Assembly (NCBI RefSeq): GCF_019649055.1
Contig: NW_026570351.1
Coordinates: 281,345 to 345,344 of the forward strand
DNA: 64,000 nucleotides
Reading direction: 5' to 3'
DNA from: Paramacrobiotus metropolitanus
Taxonomy: Eukaryota; Tardigrada; Eutardigrada; Parachela; Macrobiotidae
The notes below the pieces were generated by a model. The model searched no databases. It was not told the origin of the DNA and saw only the letters and a list, made by a program, of their open reading frames with translations. Each line of letters opens with the position of its first letter. Position 1 is the first letter of the stretch. The position numbers and the translations under genes were made by a program. Below, piece after piece: positions 36,076-47,510 of the stretch.

Positions 36076-36278
36076 GCCGCAAGGATAACATTAGTCTTTG
36101 GGTTAACTGGAATAAAGTCTTCCTTGGACTTGTAAGCAACTTGAATTACGGTGTCACTGAAGAATTCGATATTGTGAATTTCCAACGCATCATTTAATAA
36201 AAGTTCATAAAAATCTTTGGGCTCGAAATAAACTGTGTAGACAATCTGTCCTCGCGCATCCCGAGTCGACCCCAAAAA

Positions 36279-36343
36279 CTATAAAGAGAATAGAAACATT
36301 AAGCAATTTCAACTAATGTATCCTAAGGAAATTGAAGACTTAC
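36279..36343 (-). other. Spliceosomal intron in Polinton polymerase
   Basis: 65 bp, GTAAGT donor after CAA and CTTTATAG acceptor on the minus strand, in phase 0 between two polymerase segments. Confidence 0.75.
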
Positions 36344-36898
36344 TTGTTTAAAAATAACTTTGCAAAGGCGCGAAGCCCCAAGTTTTTCCACTTTCTCGGC
36401 GTCAATAGATACACCTTCTCGAAGTAAAAATTCTTCCATATACAGCTTTCTCTTCTTCGGTTTTAACATTAGAGGGCCAGCCGCTGGCCTCCGTTTTAAT
36501 TTCAAGAAATGCTGGATGTACTCTTTAAATAAGCCTTCGCGAGAACTCGGAAAATGCCAAATTTCGTAGACTTTTATCACCGTATATCCCAGGGATAGTG
36601 CCTTAATGATTTCCACAGAGCACCAGACGCCCGTAAGTGATCTTTCGGCGTCTGTGTGATGACAACTAGAATTTGCTGCGTCTCAGCACATAGCCGGCAT
36701 AGCGGAAAAGTTAATTTTTCAGTACGATAGGGTAGAACTGGTAACCATAGACATTTGGGCGGTAGAATCGTCAGGTAAAATAGTCCGAAGTAATTTTCCA
36801 AATTTGCATCAAAGTCCGCAGTAATTCGCACGTGTGGGCCAACTGGATATCTCTTCCGCGAATTTACAAAGGGATATTCCGAAATGACATCGGCAAAC

Positions 36899-36953
36899 CT
36901 AAAAACACCTATCAATAAAATCAAGATTATAATCCTTTCTTAACTAATTGTAC
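36899..36953 (-). other. Spliceosomal intron in Polinton polymerase
   Basis: 55 bp, GTACAA donor and GTTTTTAG acceptor on the minus strand. It lies immediately before motif A of the palm domain, and joining keeps the frame. Confidence 0.75.
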
Positions 36954-39483
36954 CGTATTTGTTCTCCGGGCTCGCATTTATAATGCAACCGTGTCCCGTT
37001 GGTCCGGCCTCCATATAGAGCATCGCGGGGTTGAAGAGGTGCGTGAACATGAATATCTTTTAGTGTTTCACGAAAATCCTCATCCTCTGCCAATTTCTGG
37101 TCGTACTCGCTTTCCCAAATTTTAATAACAGAGTATCCCATTTGCTCAAGGGCGATTTCTCGCTGGACGGTTGCCGCATGCAAATTCTCCATCGTTTGCT
37201 TGAGATGAGGATTTACAAATGTGCGTCTTGTGGTTGCGGGATTGCCGTGCCAGTAGTCGCCATAGAATTCGTAAATAATTTCCGCTTCTTCGTCATAACC
37301 GTCCACGTAATATTTTCCAATCTTCTGTTCTCTTGCAAGTGCTTTGCCTTCCGTCATTTCAATGTAGCACAACCATTTACCACATTTGACTGACTGCGTG
37401 CGCTGACTAGGGTTTTTCACAATTGCAATAAGGTTTTTTTCCAGTATCCGTGCGCGCCAGAAAAAATGGCATATACCCGCAATTGTTAGCGCGGAAGTAA
37501 ATGGGCAAAGCCCACCTGAAATACCCATGAACAACTTTCGGAATTCTTGAGAGCAAACGCGTAAGGTGCTAACATCTTGCTTGCAGTATTTGACGAGCTC
37601 CTCGTTGACATTGTACTTTCCTTTCTTTTTTCTGCGATCTTTTCGATAAAATCCTTTGATAAAGTCTTTTCTTTCTTTGTTATTCATCAAGCTGTAATTG
37701 AATTCCTCCCTCTTAGGATAGGGATAATTTTGCCAAAATTTTCTGGGCGATTGACGGGATGAGGGAATTTACCTTTTGCTCTGTCGCTCGAACGCTTGAG
37801 CCCAAGCGTCTAACGATTGGGGATTGTAATTCGAAGTATCACGAAATTTTATGCCAAATTCAGGAACATCTAGTTGCATAATTTTTGAGCCGTTCATTAT
37901 CAGCTTTGGAACTATCCCATTTCTTAGTAACCATTTCAGAACAAAAAAAACCGTCGAACGCTCGAAGATTATGGGCCAAGACGTGAAGTTTTCAAATAAT
38001 CCGGAAAATAAAACTCGCAAAATTCTGTTGTTATATCCCGGCCAATATCGCACGAGTCAGCAGGAAAAATCCATTCCTGGCCGTTGTCGTTTTGAAGAAC
38101 GGCCAGGTTCGGAATAAAATTGCCCGTTTCCGGACACGGGTATGTCTCAAAATCGAAATAGAGAAACTGGGCCTGTTCGTGCTTTCCGAGATCCTGGTCC
38201 GTCAGGACTTCGGGCTCAATGTAGCAGACGTGGTCATTTGATACGTGTTCTTTGCACACCGTGCAAAAAATCTCACCGCACACGTGGTCCGTGGTACGAA
38301 AAACTCTGGAGACAAATGATTGGCAAGATGGACAGACAAATAACGTTTGACATACCGTAATCCCGTTTTCTCCCGAGCCAGCAGCGCGATGATGATTGAA
38401 ACACTCCTCACCGTAAAATGTTCGGCAGCAGTCCGAACAGTATATTCTTTCTTCTCCAGGATTACATTCAAATCGCAGGCATTGTTTGCAACGGTATTGG
38501 CATCGATGGCGATTTTATGATCGTATCCGCGATTGCAACGGTCGCACCAGTACGATGTTTTGAACCAAGCCGGCAGGCTTTTCAAGACATCAAAATGGTT
38601 ACTATGATGTAGCAAACGAATCTTTTTTTCGGCATATTCGCCGGCATAGACGATCGTATTGAGGTGGTCGACACTCGTTATCAGGATTTGATAGTCCGGT
38701 AAGGCCAGTTGAAACTGTTGAACGTCTTCCAAAGTATATTGTCGAAGATCCAGTCCTGCGTTAGCAATGAGTTCTTTAGCCATTTTTGTCTGCAGCGTTC
38801 TGTCGGAAGCCGTACAGAGTTTTTTAGTGTGATACAAGCGTTCGTACAGCGGTATATTGTCATCTGCGAGGGCCTTAGCTATAACAAGCGCACGAGCCAA
38901 ACAGAGGTTATCTGAATTACGAACAGGTATTACGCTCCTCATGGTCTCCAGCTTTTTGCGCAATAATAAAGGAACATCGTATCGACAGGATCCAGCGGGA
39001 AGGTTGGAATGGTGGATTTCCAGCTCAAAGAATCATCCAGTACAAATTCTTGGTTGGAATTGAGTACGCGGGAAACTTCTTTCATCAATCGCGCAACGGT
39101 TAACTGATCACGACGAATGAAAGGTGTGTGAATAGGGAACGAGAGGTGACGGCTATGCAACTTGATTCTTACCCGTTCGTGATCTGGGATGTCAGTAAGG
39201 ATTTCATTTAAAATTTCGTTCAAAATGGCTGTTATGACATCGGGAATCTCAGCAAAAGGAATATGATTGAGGTGATGAACTTTGCACGCAAACCTTTTAC
39301 ACGTCATTTGATAACGGCGATTGTAAAAATCATTTAACGGTTTCAACACAAAAAAGTTCTTTATATGAAGCGGGTCTTCGGTAACATCGTCATCATTAAC
39401 AGCATTAGTATCATTATCATTATTAGACTCAATTGAATCAGCAGCGTCAGCAGCTATGCGAGGTATTTTTGCAACCAGAAAGG

Positions 39484-40045
39484 TCACAGCAACTGGTTCT
39501 TAATGACAGCAGGGTGTTCCTGACTCTGCTTTACAAATTCTAACTCATCTGACTTTATATCAACACAATTTTTTATGGTAACGCCAGATCTGATACGTAC
39601 AGACATGGTTGAGTCATCGGAGGCAGTCGTACTACGGTTTTCATGAACAAAAGCTGCTTGGGTATTGGACGTGGTGTCGATAATGCACCAAGATAGGGTT
39701 TCGGATGCGCATTGGCGGTGGAGCGGAGACTGTTTTCTGGCGGTACTTTGCAAAAGCAGGCGTATTGGTCCATTCTACAATCTTTTCCAGAATATCCATT
39801 CCGACAACCAGTTCATTGCACCGCGTATTTTATGGCGGGCAATAACGAACTGTACGTTGGATTTTTATGCAACCGGTAAAAGCCATGAAAGGATTATTGG
39901 ATCCTTTTCTGACAAAGATGCTATACGCATCGCGGTACTGTGAATAACTTCGGAAGGTCCGGTCGTCCCGTTTATCAGTAAAGGTCTGGTAGAGCCAGTC
40001 CACGGATTCAGCGTTTGCTAATCTGATACGCTTGGCAGGTGGCAC
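39484..40045 (-). pseudogene. Broken frames upstream of polymerase
   Basis: Minus frames 39,830-40,045 ('WLYQTFTDKRDDRTFRSYS') and 39,484-39,753 are coding-like and lie directly before the polymerase start. They may be the polymerase N-terminal extension, or a separate small Polinton gene, in shifted frames. Confidence 0.35.
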
Positions 40046-40143
40046 GAGATGCTGGTCCCAGAATCCGCTGGCGCTGCACTAACAGTATCTACAAAATAAA
40101 TAATGTAAATAATCAAAAAGAGTTAAGGATCAGGATAAGAAAC

Positions 40144-40850
40144 TTACTTTTGACGATGATGGAAGTGCAGAGTACTGGGTCCAGCAACTTGCAGTCGGAG
40201 ATGTAGTGACAACAGAGAACGGAACGGAAAGCGGTGCTGTTGAAACCGACAGCGACTGATCTGTGATGGGTAATGGATCGGGAAGTTGTTGATCACCAGG
40301 TAGAGCTGTAGGTTGCTGCAGAGTGTTATGTGGCGACAGAATAATGTAGAGATGGCGCTGCTTGTAGTATTCGTAGCGGCCATATCCTTGAACTGGATCA
40401 ATGCCTGCAATTTATATATACCTTTGGAAAATAAGTTGCAATAACAAACAAAGCATTAGACTTGCTTCTTAAGTCTTCCAGGCGGCCATATAAAGGTGTT
40501 AAACGGAATATCTGGTCACCCACTGCAACATGAAAATGACACTTGAGGCGTATGCTGCTGCTGTTGGCACAGAAGAAAAATTGTGCAGTTACCGTGGTGA
40601 CGGATTTCCGCACCAGTTGCTTCATCTATAAAATTAAAGAGTTTTTAAGCTAGTGATTGTTGAACGAATAACTAAACTTTTAACCTGGCTGAATGGGTGG
40701 TGGAGACCACGACTTGATTGAAAGGTGTAGTTCTGGCTGTTGTGTTGTTGTTGTTGCGTTACTAACAACAACAATTTAATTTCAACAACTGTACAAAAAT
40801 TTTTGCGTTTAATTATACCCAAAGTACTTGTTGCAGTGAACATTTTTACA
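40144..40850 (-). CDS. Unknown spliced minus-strand gene in Polinton
   Basis: Candidate exons: about 40,689-40,843 (Gln-rich, ends at a CAG|GTTAAAAG donor), 40,430-40,625 (acceptor TTAATTTTATAG; 'CHFHVAVGDQIFRLTPLYG') and 40,144-40,420. Coding-like composition, but the last junction is uncertain and no family is recognised. It lies between polymerase and the IAP-like gene. Confidence 0.3.
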
Positions 40851-40937
40851 TTTTCCTGCAGCTGAATTTCAAGTCACTAAAACTTTATCCCAAAGAGCTT
40901 CGGATCAAGGCATCCTTATCATCGTTTATCCATCCGC

Positions 40938-41345
40938 ACATGACCAATCAACAACGGAATGAAAGCGTGTTGCATACCGGACAGCAGAATACAACTTTCA
41001 ACAGTCAGGTGCAGCATTTCTCCACGGGTACTTTTCAGTGCAGCAAAATGCTTTTGTAAAAAAATGGCGTGTGGAACTCCACGGCTTCAATTCCGGGCAG
41101 TAAATAAAACGGCCTTCTTCGGCTTTGGCGCACTGTCCGCATGACCAATGCCCACGGACTGATCAGCGTGTTGGCATACCGCGACAGACAGATTTTACAT
41201 TTCAACTGCTCAACGGTGCGGGCATCGTCTCCGACGGGTATTCCAAATGTGCAAACAAAACTTGCAAGCTCGAAACATCGTTGTGGAACTCCACCGCTTC
41301 TTCCAATTCCTCCCAAAAATAGAAACGGCCCTTCTTCACTTTAGC
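40938..41345. repeat. Two degenerate tandem copies of the RING-end segment
   Basis: About 40,938-41,130 and 41,135-41,345 share, in order: CATGACCAAT, GCGTGTTG(C/G)CATACCG, TTTCAAC, CTCC(A/G)(C)GGGTA, TTGTGGAACTCCAC-type sequence (as GTGTGGAACTCCACGGCTTC and GTTGTGGAACTCCACCGCTTC) and AAACGGCC(C)TTCTTC. This fits local duplication of the 3' part of the IAP-like gene followed by divergence. Confidence 0.6.
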
Positions 41346-42369
41346 GGCATCAATTTGGTCTTGACTGAAGCCAACGAGCCGTGCTTTGTTTTCCAAAACT
41401 GTCATACCTACATATTATTATTATTATTAAAAAATAAAAGTAACAAACAGATGAAACCCACCTTGTATTCCAATGTCGGTAACAGGGACTTGCAAGCTCG
41501 TATAACATCGTTGATGAACCGTTTGCCTTTACATTCATCAGATATGCACAGGCTGGTGATTGGCGGGCATGTTCAATCCATGGTTCCAGATCCAGCGGCA
41601 ATCCAGAAATGAAGACATAGCAGCAAAAAACAGCGTACAGCATCCGGGCATACCGAAACTCCCGGCACAGTAAGACCTGCGTAATAATAAAACCCATTGT
41701 CCTGTAAACAACGGCGACCGGAAGCGAAGCGCTCCGGTCGACGTTGTTTACCGCGTCCGACACATTAGCCAAATGTGTCGGCAGCGAGCAACGGGGCCCC
41801 CCACCCCCCTTCGCCTGGTTTAACTGTTCGACCAGCAATCGTGAGTTGTTTTTCTTGTCAACTGATAGCCAAAAAGAATGTTTTGTTGTAAAGCTCACCG
41901 CAGTTGTAGAATCCAGCTTCGGCCAGCTTGTACACCAAGTGTTTTTCTTCGGGCCACGGTCTGTCGTCAAAGGAAAACGCCCGCGCATACATGGTGTTAT
42001 ACTTGCGCAGTCGGGATTGTTTGGTGGTGAATGGTTGTACTCAATGTTGTCCTGATCGTAATCCATCCGCAGCCCGTTGCATTCCACCCACATCTGTGGG
42101 AAGTTATCTTTAACTGCTTTGCCAAAGCATGGATTCTTGCACGGTGTTCGATAGATGCCGCTAGACATGTCCCCTCAATCTCACAGCAGTAAACACAACG
42201 GATCTGGTGCTGGATCCCGTGCAGTACCAGCCCAGTTCGGCGTACTCTTTCGCCACTTCGAGGTAATTTTACCCCCACAACCACGAAATGTTTCAATGCG
42301 ATTCTCAACACTTTCGGCTGGATAGCGCGGATCCCCACGAGGGCCAAAAGCACTTGCAAAACCGTCCAT
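40950..42369 (-). pseudogene. IAP-like gene (BIR, BIR, RING), broken
   Basis: ATG at 42,369 (minus) is preceded by a TATAAA at about 42,418. A first BIR-like repeat runs about 42,340-42,180, with the Arg-rich entry, a tyrosine/glycine turn and CxxC-His pattern spread over several frames. A second BIR-like repeat starts near 41,990 with 'RAFSFDDRPWPEE' and 'LAEAGFYNCG'. A RING-like start 'LKCKICLSRYANTLI' lies near 41,150-41,205, and a degenerate tandem copy of this 3' segment lies at about 40,940-41,100. Known IAPs bind caspases or act as ubiquitin ligases; insect viruses carry such genes. At least four frame breaks make this a damaged copy. Placement inside a Polinton suggests capture of a host or viral gene. 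Confidence 0.6.
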
Positions 42370-42540
42370 TGTTCTAGCGTGTAGCCGCGTGCGTGCGTGT
42401 GTGCTCTGCTCTACGGTTTATAACCGGATTTTGTGGTCAGGGTGTTTAGAGTATTTGATTAATATAAATACAGGCTTCTAATTCCTCGTTTTCATTATTC
42501 TTCCTGACACTTTTAGTTAGTCTATTTTCTTCTGATATAC

Positions 42541-43632
42541 CATGACTGGTCTACCTCTGCCAAACGCGGTTTCGTACCCGATAAAACTGATCTTGTCGGG
42601 AAGCAAAGCGCAAGTTGCGACGGAAAGATCTTTCACTATGAAGGATTCCCCACCATGAGTTCTGACAAGTTCATCTGCACCCATCAACAGTGACACAGGC
42701 CTTGGAGTTCATAATTGGCGACTTTACGACTGCCAATCCTCCTGGACCAGATGCGAAATGGACGCTGGGAGAAACACATTTTCTCACCAATGACCAGTTC
42801 ATGCGCCTCGTTGGACTCATCTACAACAACATTACGACAATCGGGATCCACAGCTAACCAGCGGTATACCCTGTTTCACCTCGGAAACGACGTCTACTGT
42901 GTGGTCAAGCTATGACAGTGTAGCGCTGGCCAATATCCGCCAGTTCTGCAAGAGGCAACGGCGACATGCCCACGTGGTGTTTCTTTGGGATAAAATCGTT
43001 TGAATCGCTTCATGCCACCATCAAGACCTGTCAATGTTCAGGATCAATGCTTTGTTGAACACGTGGCTCGCTGGTGATTCACAACGAACCAACGGCAGCG
43101 GATTTTCAAGCCTCATGGCTGGCCTGCCGTTCACCATGTATGGTATGCTTGCGTCTGCAGAACTGTACGTTGCGGGAAATGGTAACGTTTACACAACCGA
43201 CTGTTCGTGAAGCCAGTCATGCCTGTGAATGGGGATTGGGCACACTGAATCTAACGGAAGAAATGATGAACGACATCATTACTGAGCTTGGAAATGGCAA
43301 ACGTCTTATTGGCATGATGTTGTTACTGCGTCCTGGGCCAACTTACCGGATTTGACGACATTTTGGGTTTTAACGCCAAACAGTTTTGGACCAGCACAAG
43401 GATACCTGTAGAGTCTGTCAAACGTATTGCCATGGAAGCTGAAGATTTCGGAGATTGGAGACGGAAGATGAAACTACCTATCGAAGTCAACCAGGCCCAG
43501 GAAGGAACAGCGGCAACGGTGGTGAAGACGGTGGTGTCTAAGACGACGGAAACGTTTGCGCTTTGTGTTACGGTAAAGCATGACTGTGTTACCATAAAAT
43601 TTCAATGTAAACGCGAAAAAAAACAGTGCTGA
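42541..43632 (+). pseudogene. Unknown Polinton gene X, copy 1 (broken)
   Basis: Begins at ATG 42,542 (MTGLPLP) and ends at TGA 43,632. Compared with copy 2 (43,975-45,105) it has about 70 fewer bases, as many one- to several-base deletions, so no long frame survives. The best piece is 43,363-43,632 with a Thr/Val-rich C-terminus. No family is recognised. Orientation is opposite to the protease. Confidence 0.6.
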
Positions 43633-43974
43633 TTGCTTCACTTCTACCTCAGGGACATAAAATGTGAAATGTAAACCAAAAAAATCTGCTGCTTTTTTAT
43701 TTTATTCAGTTCTGCATACATTGCTGTGTTCATGTTAAAGTGATTGTTTACCCATTGACAAACCATTGCATCATTGTTTGCGTAATTTTTTGTGAAGTAA
43801 TGAATAATGTCTTTATACGGTCTCGCTGGCGCTTATAAATAAAAAATGCAAAATTGACCGCAGACTGTCGAAAACGTTTGTTGTATACGTTCCATTTGAT
43901 AAACAACATGTAAATCAGTTAGCCATTCTCTATCTCGTCAAAATACTCCACAGATCGTCCGTATGAGTCAAAAC
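42543..43974. repeat. Tandem duplication unit 1
   Basis: The unit contains gene X plus the 3' part of the minus-strand protease. It ends inside the protease at GAGTCAAAA, where it joins the TGACTGGTC start of unit 2 (43,975). Confidence 0.85.
43755..43974 (-). pseudogene. Truncated protease 3' fragment
   Basis: Duplicate of the C-terminal part of the protease at 45,249-45,480. It is cut at the duplication junction, so it lacks the catalytic His region. Confidence 0.8.
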
Positions 43975-45105
43975 TGACTGGTCTACCTCCTGCCAAACGC
44001 GGTTTCGTACCCGATAAAACGGATCTTGTTGGGGAAGCAGCGCAGGTTTGCGAGCGGAAAGATCGCTTTCCACTATGAAGGATTCCCACCATGAAGTTCG
44101 GGTACGACAGTTCATCTGCACCCGCATCAACAGTGACACCCAGGCCTTGGAGTTCATTATTGGCGACTTTACGACTGCCAATCCTCCTGGACCAGCTGCG
44201 AAATGGACGCGGGGAGAGTAAACACATTTTTTCTCACCAATGACCAGTTCATGCGCCTCGTTGGACTCATCTACAACAACATTACGACTTTAATCCGGGA
44301 CCCACAGCTAACCAGCGGTAACCTGTCCACCCTGTTTCACCTCGGAAACGACGTCTACTTTGTGTGGTCAAGCTATGACAGTGTAGCGCTGGCCAATATC
44401 CGCCAGTTCTGCAAGAGAGGCAACGGCGACATGCAGGCCACCAAGAATGGTGTTTTTTTGGGATAAAGTCGTTTGAATCGCTTCGTACCACCATCCAAGA
44501 CCCGTCAATGTTCAAGGACATCAATGCTTTGCTGAAAGCACGTGGCTCGCTGGTGATTCACAACGAACCAACGGCAGCGGATTTCTCAAGCCTGCTGGCT
44601 GGCCTGCCGTTCACCATGTATGGTATGTGGCTTGACCGTCTGCACGAGAACTGTGCACGTTGCGGGAAATGGTAACGTTATTTACACAACCGACTGTTCG
44701 TGAAGCCAGTCATGCCTGTGAATGGGGATTGGGCACACTGAATCTAACGGAAGAAATGATGAACGACATCATTACCGAGCTTGGAAATGGCAAACGTCTT
44801 ATTGGCATGATGTTGTTACTGCGTCCTTGGGGCCAACTTACCGGATTTGACGACATTTTGGTTTTAACGCCAAACAGTTTTGGACCAGCACAAGGATACC
44901 CTGTGAGTCTGTCAAACGTATTGCCATGGAGAAGCTGAAGATTTCGGAGATTGAGACGGGAAGATGAAACTACCTATCGAAGTCAACCAGGCCCAGGAAG
45001 GAACAGCGGCAACGGTGGTGAAGACGGTGGTGTCTAAGACGACGGAAACGTTTGCGCTTTGTGTTACGGTAAAGCATGACTGTGTTACCATAAAAATTTC
45101 AATGT
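43975..45105 (+). pseudogene. Unknown Polinton gene X, copy 2 (less damaged)
   Basis: Longer open pieces than copy 1: 44,203-44,466 ('RLVGLIYNNITTLIRDPQL') and a piece ending near 44,670 ('HNEPTAADFSSLLAGLPF', then a CxxC in 'ENCARCGKW'). The frame then shifts several times to a Val/Thr-rich end. It has lost the ATG present in copy 1 (CTGACTGG). The protein would be about 370 residues. Not recognised; possibly one of the Polinton-specific unknown proteins. Confidence 0.6.
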
Positions 45106-45480
45106 AAACGCGAAAAAAAAACAGTGCTGATTGCTTCACTTCTACCTCAGGGACATAAAATGTGAAATGTAAAACCCAAAAAAATCTGCTGCTTTTTTAT
45201 TTTATTCAAGTTCTGCATACATTGCTGTGTTCATGTTAAAGTGATTGTTTACCCATTGACAAACCATTGCATCATTGTTTGCGTAATTTTTTGTGAAGTA
45301 ATGAATAATGTCTTTATACGGTCTCCGCTGGCGCGCTTATAAATAAAAAAAATGCAAAATTGACCGCAGACTGTCGAAAACGTTTGTTGTATACGTTCCA
45401 TTTGATAAACAACATGTAAATCAGTTAGCCATTCTCTAATCTCGTCAAAATACTCCACAGATCGTCCGTACGAGTCAAAA
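43975..45480. repeat. Tandem duplication unit 2
   Basis: Direct copy of 42,543-43,974, ending at CGAGTCAAAA within the intact protease gene. Differences are mainly single-base indels. Confidence 0.85.
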
Positions 45481-45680
45481 AACTCGATGGACGACGGCTC
45501 GCTTTGATAGAATGCTAGCCAGTGTTCACCAGAACCACTGGATTTATCCGTGTTGACGATGTAGGCGGCAGGTAAAACATTGGAGCGTTCGGGCAGTGTA
45601 TCCCGGGCATAAACTCCTCGAAATATCCTCTCCGTTTTTGGATTTTGGCAAAGTAGCTTTGTTATTGTTCGATTATCCAT
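45249..45680 (-). CDS. Adenovirus-type cysteine protease (Polinton PRO)
   Basis: Intact 143-residue minus-strand frame from ATG 45,680. It shows the His of GEHWLAFY (about residue 53), the acidic residue in 'SIEFFDSYGR' and the nucleophile Cys in 'STVCGQFCIFF' (about 105-111). These match the catalytic order of the adenain-like peptidases, which mature capsid proteins. It lies just downstream of the capsid gene (stop 45,686), as in other Polintons. Its 3' part is duplicated at 43,755-43,974. One of the few undamaged genes in the element. Confidence 0.85.
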   Translation of the reverse strand: MDNRTITKLLCQNPKTERIFRGVYARDTLPERSNVLPAAYIVNTDKSSGSGEHWLAFYQSEPSSIEFFDSYGRSVEYFDEIREWLTDLHVVYQMERIQQTFSTVCGQFCIFFIYKRASGDRIKTLFITSQKITQTMMQWFVNG

Positions 45681-45685
45681 TTTAG

Positions 45686-47080
45686 TTAATTGTTAAAGTC
45701 ACAAATTAGCTGACGGAAGTTGTTAATTTCTATTACCGCGTCAAACGTAAGAAACGTGACCATGATCGTGGGCTGCTTGAGCGGTTGGTTGAAGACTACT
45801 CGGATGCCTAAATTACCCTGACGGATTAGACTTAGAGGTCCGAGTCCGGTCCCCCCTGGCGTCAAATCAAAGCCGTAAATACAGAATCCGTTTGCATACT
45901 CGTCGCGATTAAAAGGCAGTGCGCCAAAAGGACTGTTACGCCGTCCTAAAGTGTCTAGCAGACCATCGTAGCACTCCAAGTAATTACCGTTTGCATAATC
46001 CGGCTCGTACGGCCAATTAGGAAAAGACTGTCCATCAACTTCGACGCTGATTTGAGACAAATTAAAGTGTTGAAAATTGAATGGATTTGTCTTTTCGTGC
46101 CGTTAAATGCATCCGCTGCGACAAAAGCCACAAAAAGCACCTTGGGGACTTGACCAATGTGTATGTTATTAAAACAGTGCTTTGTATGTTCGCAGGTAAT
46201 TCGATCGGGCGCATCAGAACACGTTCTATAGGATATTTTGCTGTTGTGGTTAATAACCGCTTGCTTATAGCATTCATGTATTCTGGAACCCTGTAATACC
46301 AATACATTAGATTTTTTATGCAGAAATTTTCAAATTTTTCTACTGCTTACCAACATAACGGCGAACAAAAATTCTTGGATTGCGTATGAACAATTTAAAT
46401 TCGTCCTGCGCCGGATTCGCAAAATCACGAAGATAGAATTCGGGTTTATGTAAAACAAAGCGTATTTGTAACGGAACTCCAGTTATCAAAGGCTTGTCTT
46501 GCATGAAAATATCCGAAAACAATTTCCCGCTTAAAGGAATGTATTCATGTTTTGCGAAAAGCCTGAGTCGAGACTGTTCGGCTGAGTTGTTAACAGAATC
46601 TTCAAAACTTCCAGCAACATCCAAGTAAAAGCCACAGGATGTTAGCTGTGTATTCATCGCCTCCTTTGTGTAATTTAGCAAGCACTCAAACATTGCTCTG
46701 TATGGATAATAGATTGCGCAGTCGCTGACCAATCGGTTAGCAACCGAAACTTGAACTGATTGAAACATTGAATGAATCAAATTATTTACAGGAGCACAGG
46801 TATCCGTCGCTTTGATTCGCTCCCAACTACCATCAGCATTCCTTTTTTTCAACGCTACTTCTAATTCTATGCTTAAGTCCGGTAAAGAAACCATGGCGTT
46901 TGATGAAGGAGCTATATAAAAGTTTATGTCACCACCCGCCGGAATATTTTCCGGAATGGCGGCTGTGGGGCCGATTCTTTCTTCTTCTGTCCGGAATCGG
47001 TCCGCAAACGAAGGCGGTATGGCAAAAATGTGCGATTCTGCAGCAATGGCAGGTTCTGACCCTTCGATTATGGAAGCCAT
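45686..47080 (-). CDS. Major capsid protein, double jelly roll (one intron, frame breaks)
   Basis: N-terminal part 46,351-47,080 (ATG 47,080; 'IPAGGDINFYIAPSSNAMV', 'NNLIHSMFQSVQVSVANR'). A 60-bp intron at 46,291-46,350 (GTAAGC...TATTACAG) is followed by a second exon at 46,290 ('VPEYMNAISKRLL'). The C-terminal jelly roll is at 45,686-46,060 ('YANGFCIYGFDLTPGG'). Frame breaks occur between about 46,060 and 46,150. Known role: hexon-like capsomer of a Polinton virion. Only 2 bp separate it from the upstream gene. Similar to other Polinton capsids in order and motifs. Confidence 0.8.
46291..46350 (-). other. Spliceosomal intron in Polinton capsid gene
   Basis: 60 bp, GTAAGC donor and GGTATTACAG acceptor (minus). 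Reading through the donor gives a stop two codons later; splicing continues the capsid frame. Confidence 0.7.
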
Positions 47081-47082
47081 TT

Positions 47083-47508
47083 CTAAATATAGTCAGGAAG
47101 ATCAAATGGTGGGACCCGGCGAATTTTGGTAGTGCGTTTCCGCTTCGTTGGCTTCTTTAATACCCCTTTTCTTCCTTTTTTACCGCCGCTAGATGTTTGT
47201 TGAGTTGGTGCGAGAACTTGGGCGATTTTGTTGCCCACAGATTTTGCAGCTTCATGTACCGCTGTACTAGCTGCTTCTTTTAAATGAGGCGTAGCAGCTG
47301 CTAAAGCGGCTTGTGCCTGCGGCGCTGCCGCCCTTACAACTGGTGCAACAAAACGAGCAACCTTGGAAAATACTGCACGCAGAAAACTACCAAAACCTCC
47401 ACCGTTTTGATAGCTTCCACGATATCGAACAAATCCGCTCCCCAGCTGTGTATGACCTAGTAAATCATCAAATAATCCCGGATCAGGCGCAAAAGCTTTA
47501 TATCCCAT
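47083..47508 (-). CDS. pVI-like minor virion protein (Polinton)
   Basis: Intact 141-residue frame. N-terminus MGYKAFAPDPGLFDDLLGH, Gly-rich and aromatic, then an Ala-rich amphipathic helix region ('APVVRAAAPQAQAALAAAT') and a strongly basic tail ('KKGRKGVLKKPTKRKRTTK'). Its place between major and minor capsid genes (2-bp gaps both sides), and the amphipathic plus basic layout, resemble adenovirus pVI/pX-type internal proteins, which is inference by position and composition. A protease in the element could process it. Confidence 0.6.
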   Translation of the reverse strand: MGYKAFAPDPGLFDDLLGHTQLGSGFVRYRGSYQNGGGFGSFLRAVFSKVARFVAPVVRAAAPQAQAALAAATPHLKEAASTAVHEAAKSVGNKIAQVLAPTQQTSSGGKKGRKGVLKKPTKRKRTTKIRRVPPFDLPDYI

Positions 47509-47510
47509 TT

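Larger units (their letters stand above)
35505..39487 (-). pseudogene. Polinton DNA polymerase B (broken, with three introns)
   Basis: Pieces in order (minus): N-terminal region 39,487-38,939; N-terminal and zinc-like Cys region 38,963-38,202; 3'-5' exonuclease with YFDFET (near 38,160); exonuclease continued to 37,770 ('IMNGSKIM'); palm from 37,690 ('VKYCKQDV', then motif A 'YPFVN' near 36,860); motif C YFDTDS at about 35,935-35,950; C-terminus ending at 35,505. Three GT-AG introns join in phase: 36,899-36,953, 36,279-36,343 and 36,011-36,075. Frame breaks lie near 38,960, 38,000, 37,950 (an eight-T run), 37,770, 37,720, 36,660 and 35,650. This enzyme replicates the element by protein priming. 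Breaks may be decay or homopolymer errors. Upstream minus frames at 39,484-40,045 may be further N-terminal sequence. Confidence 0.85.

Noticed and set aside
40420-40437. 17-bp GT...AG segment as an intron in the unknown Polinton gene
   Set aside because: Far too short for splicing.
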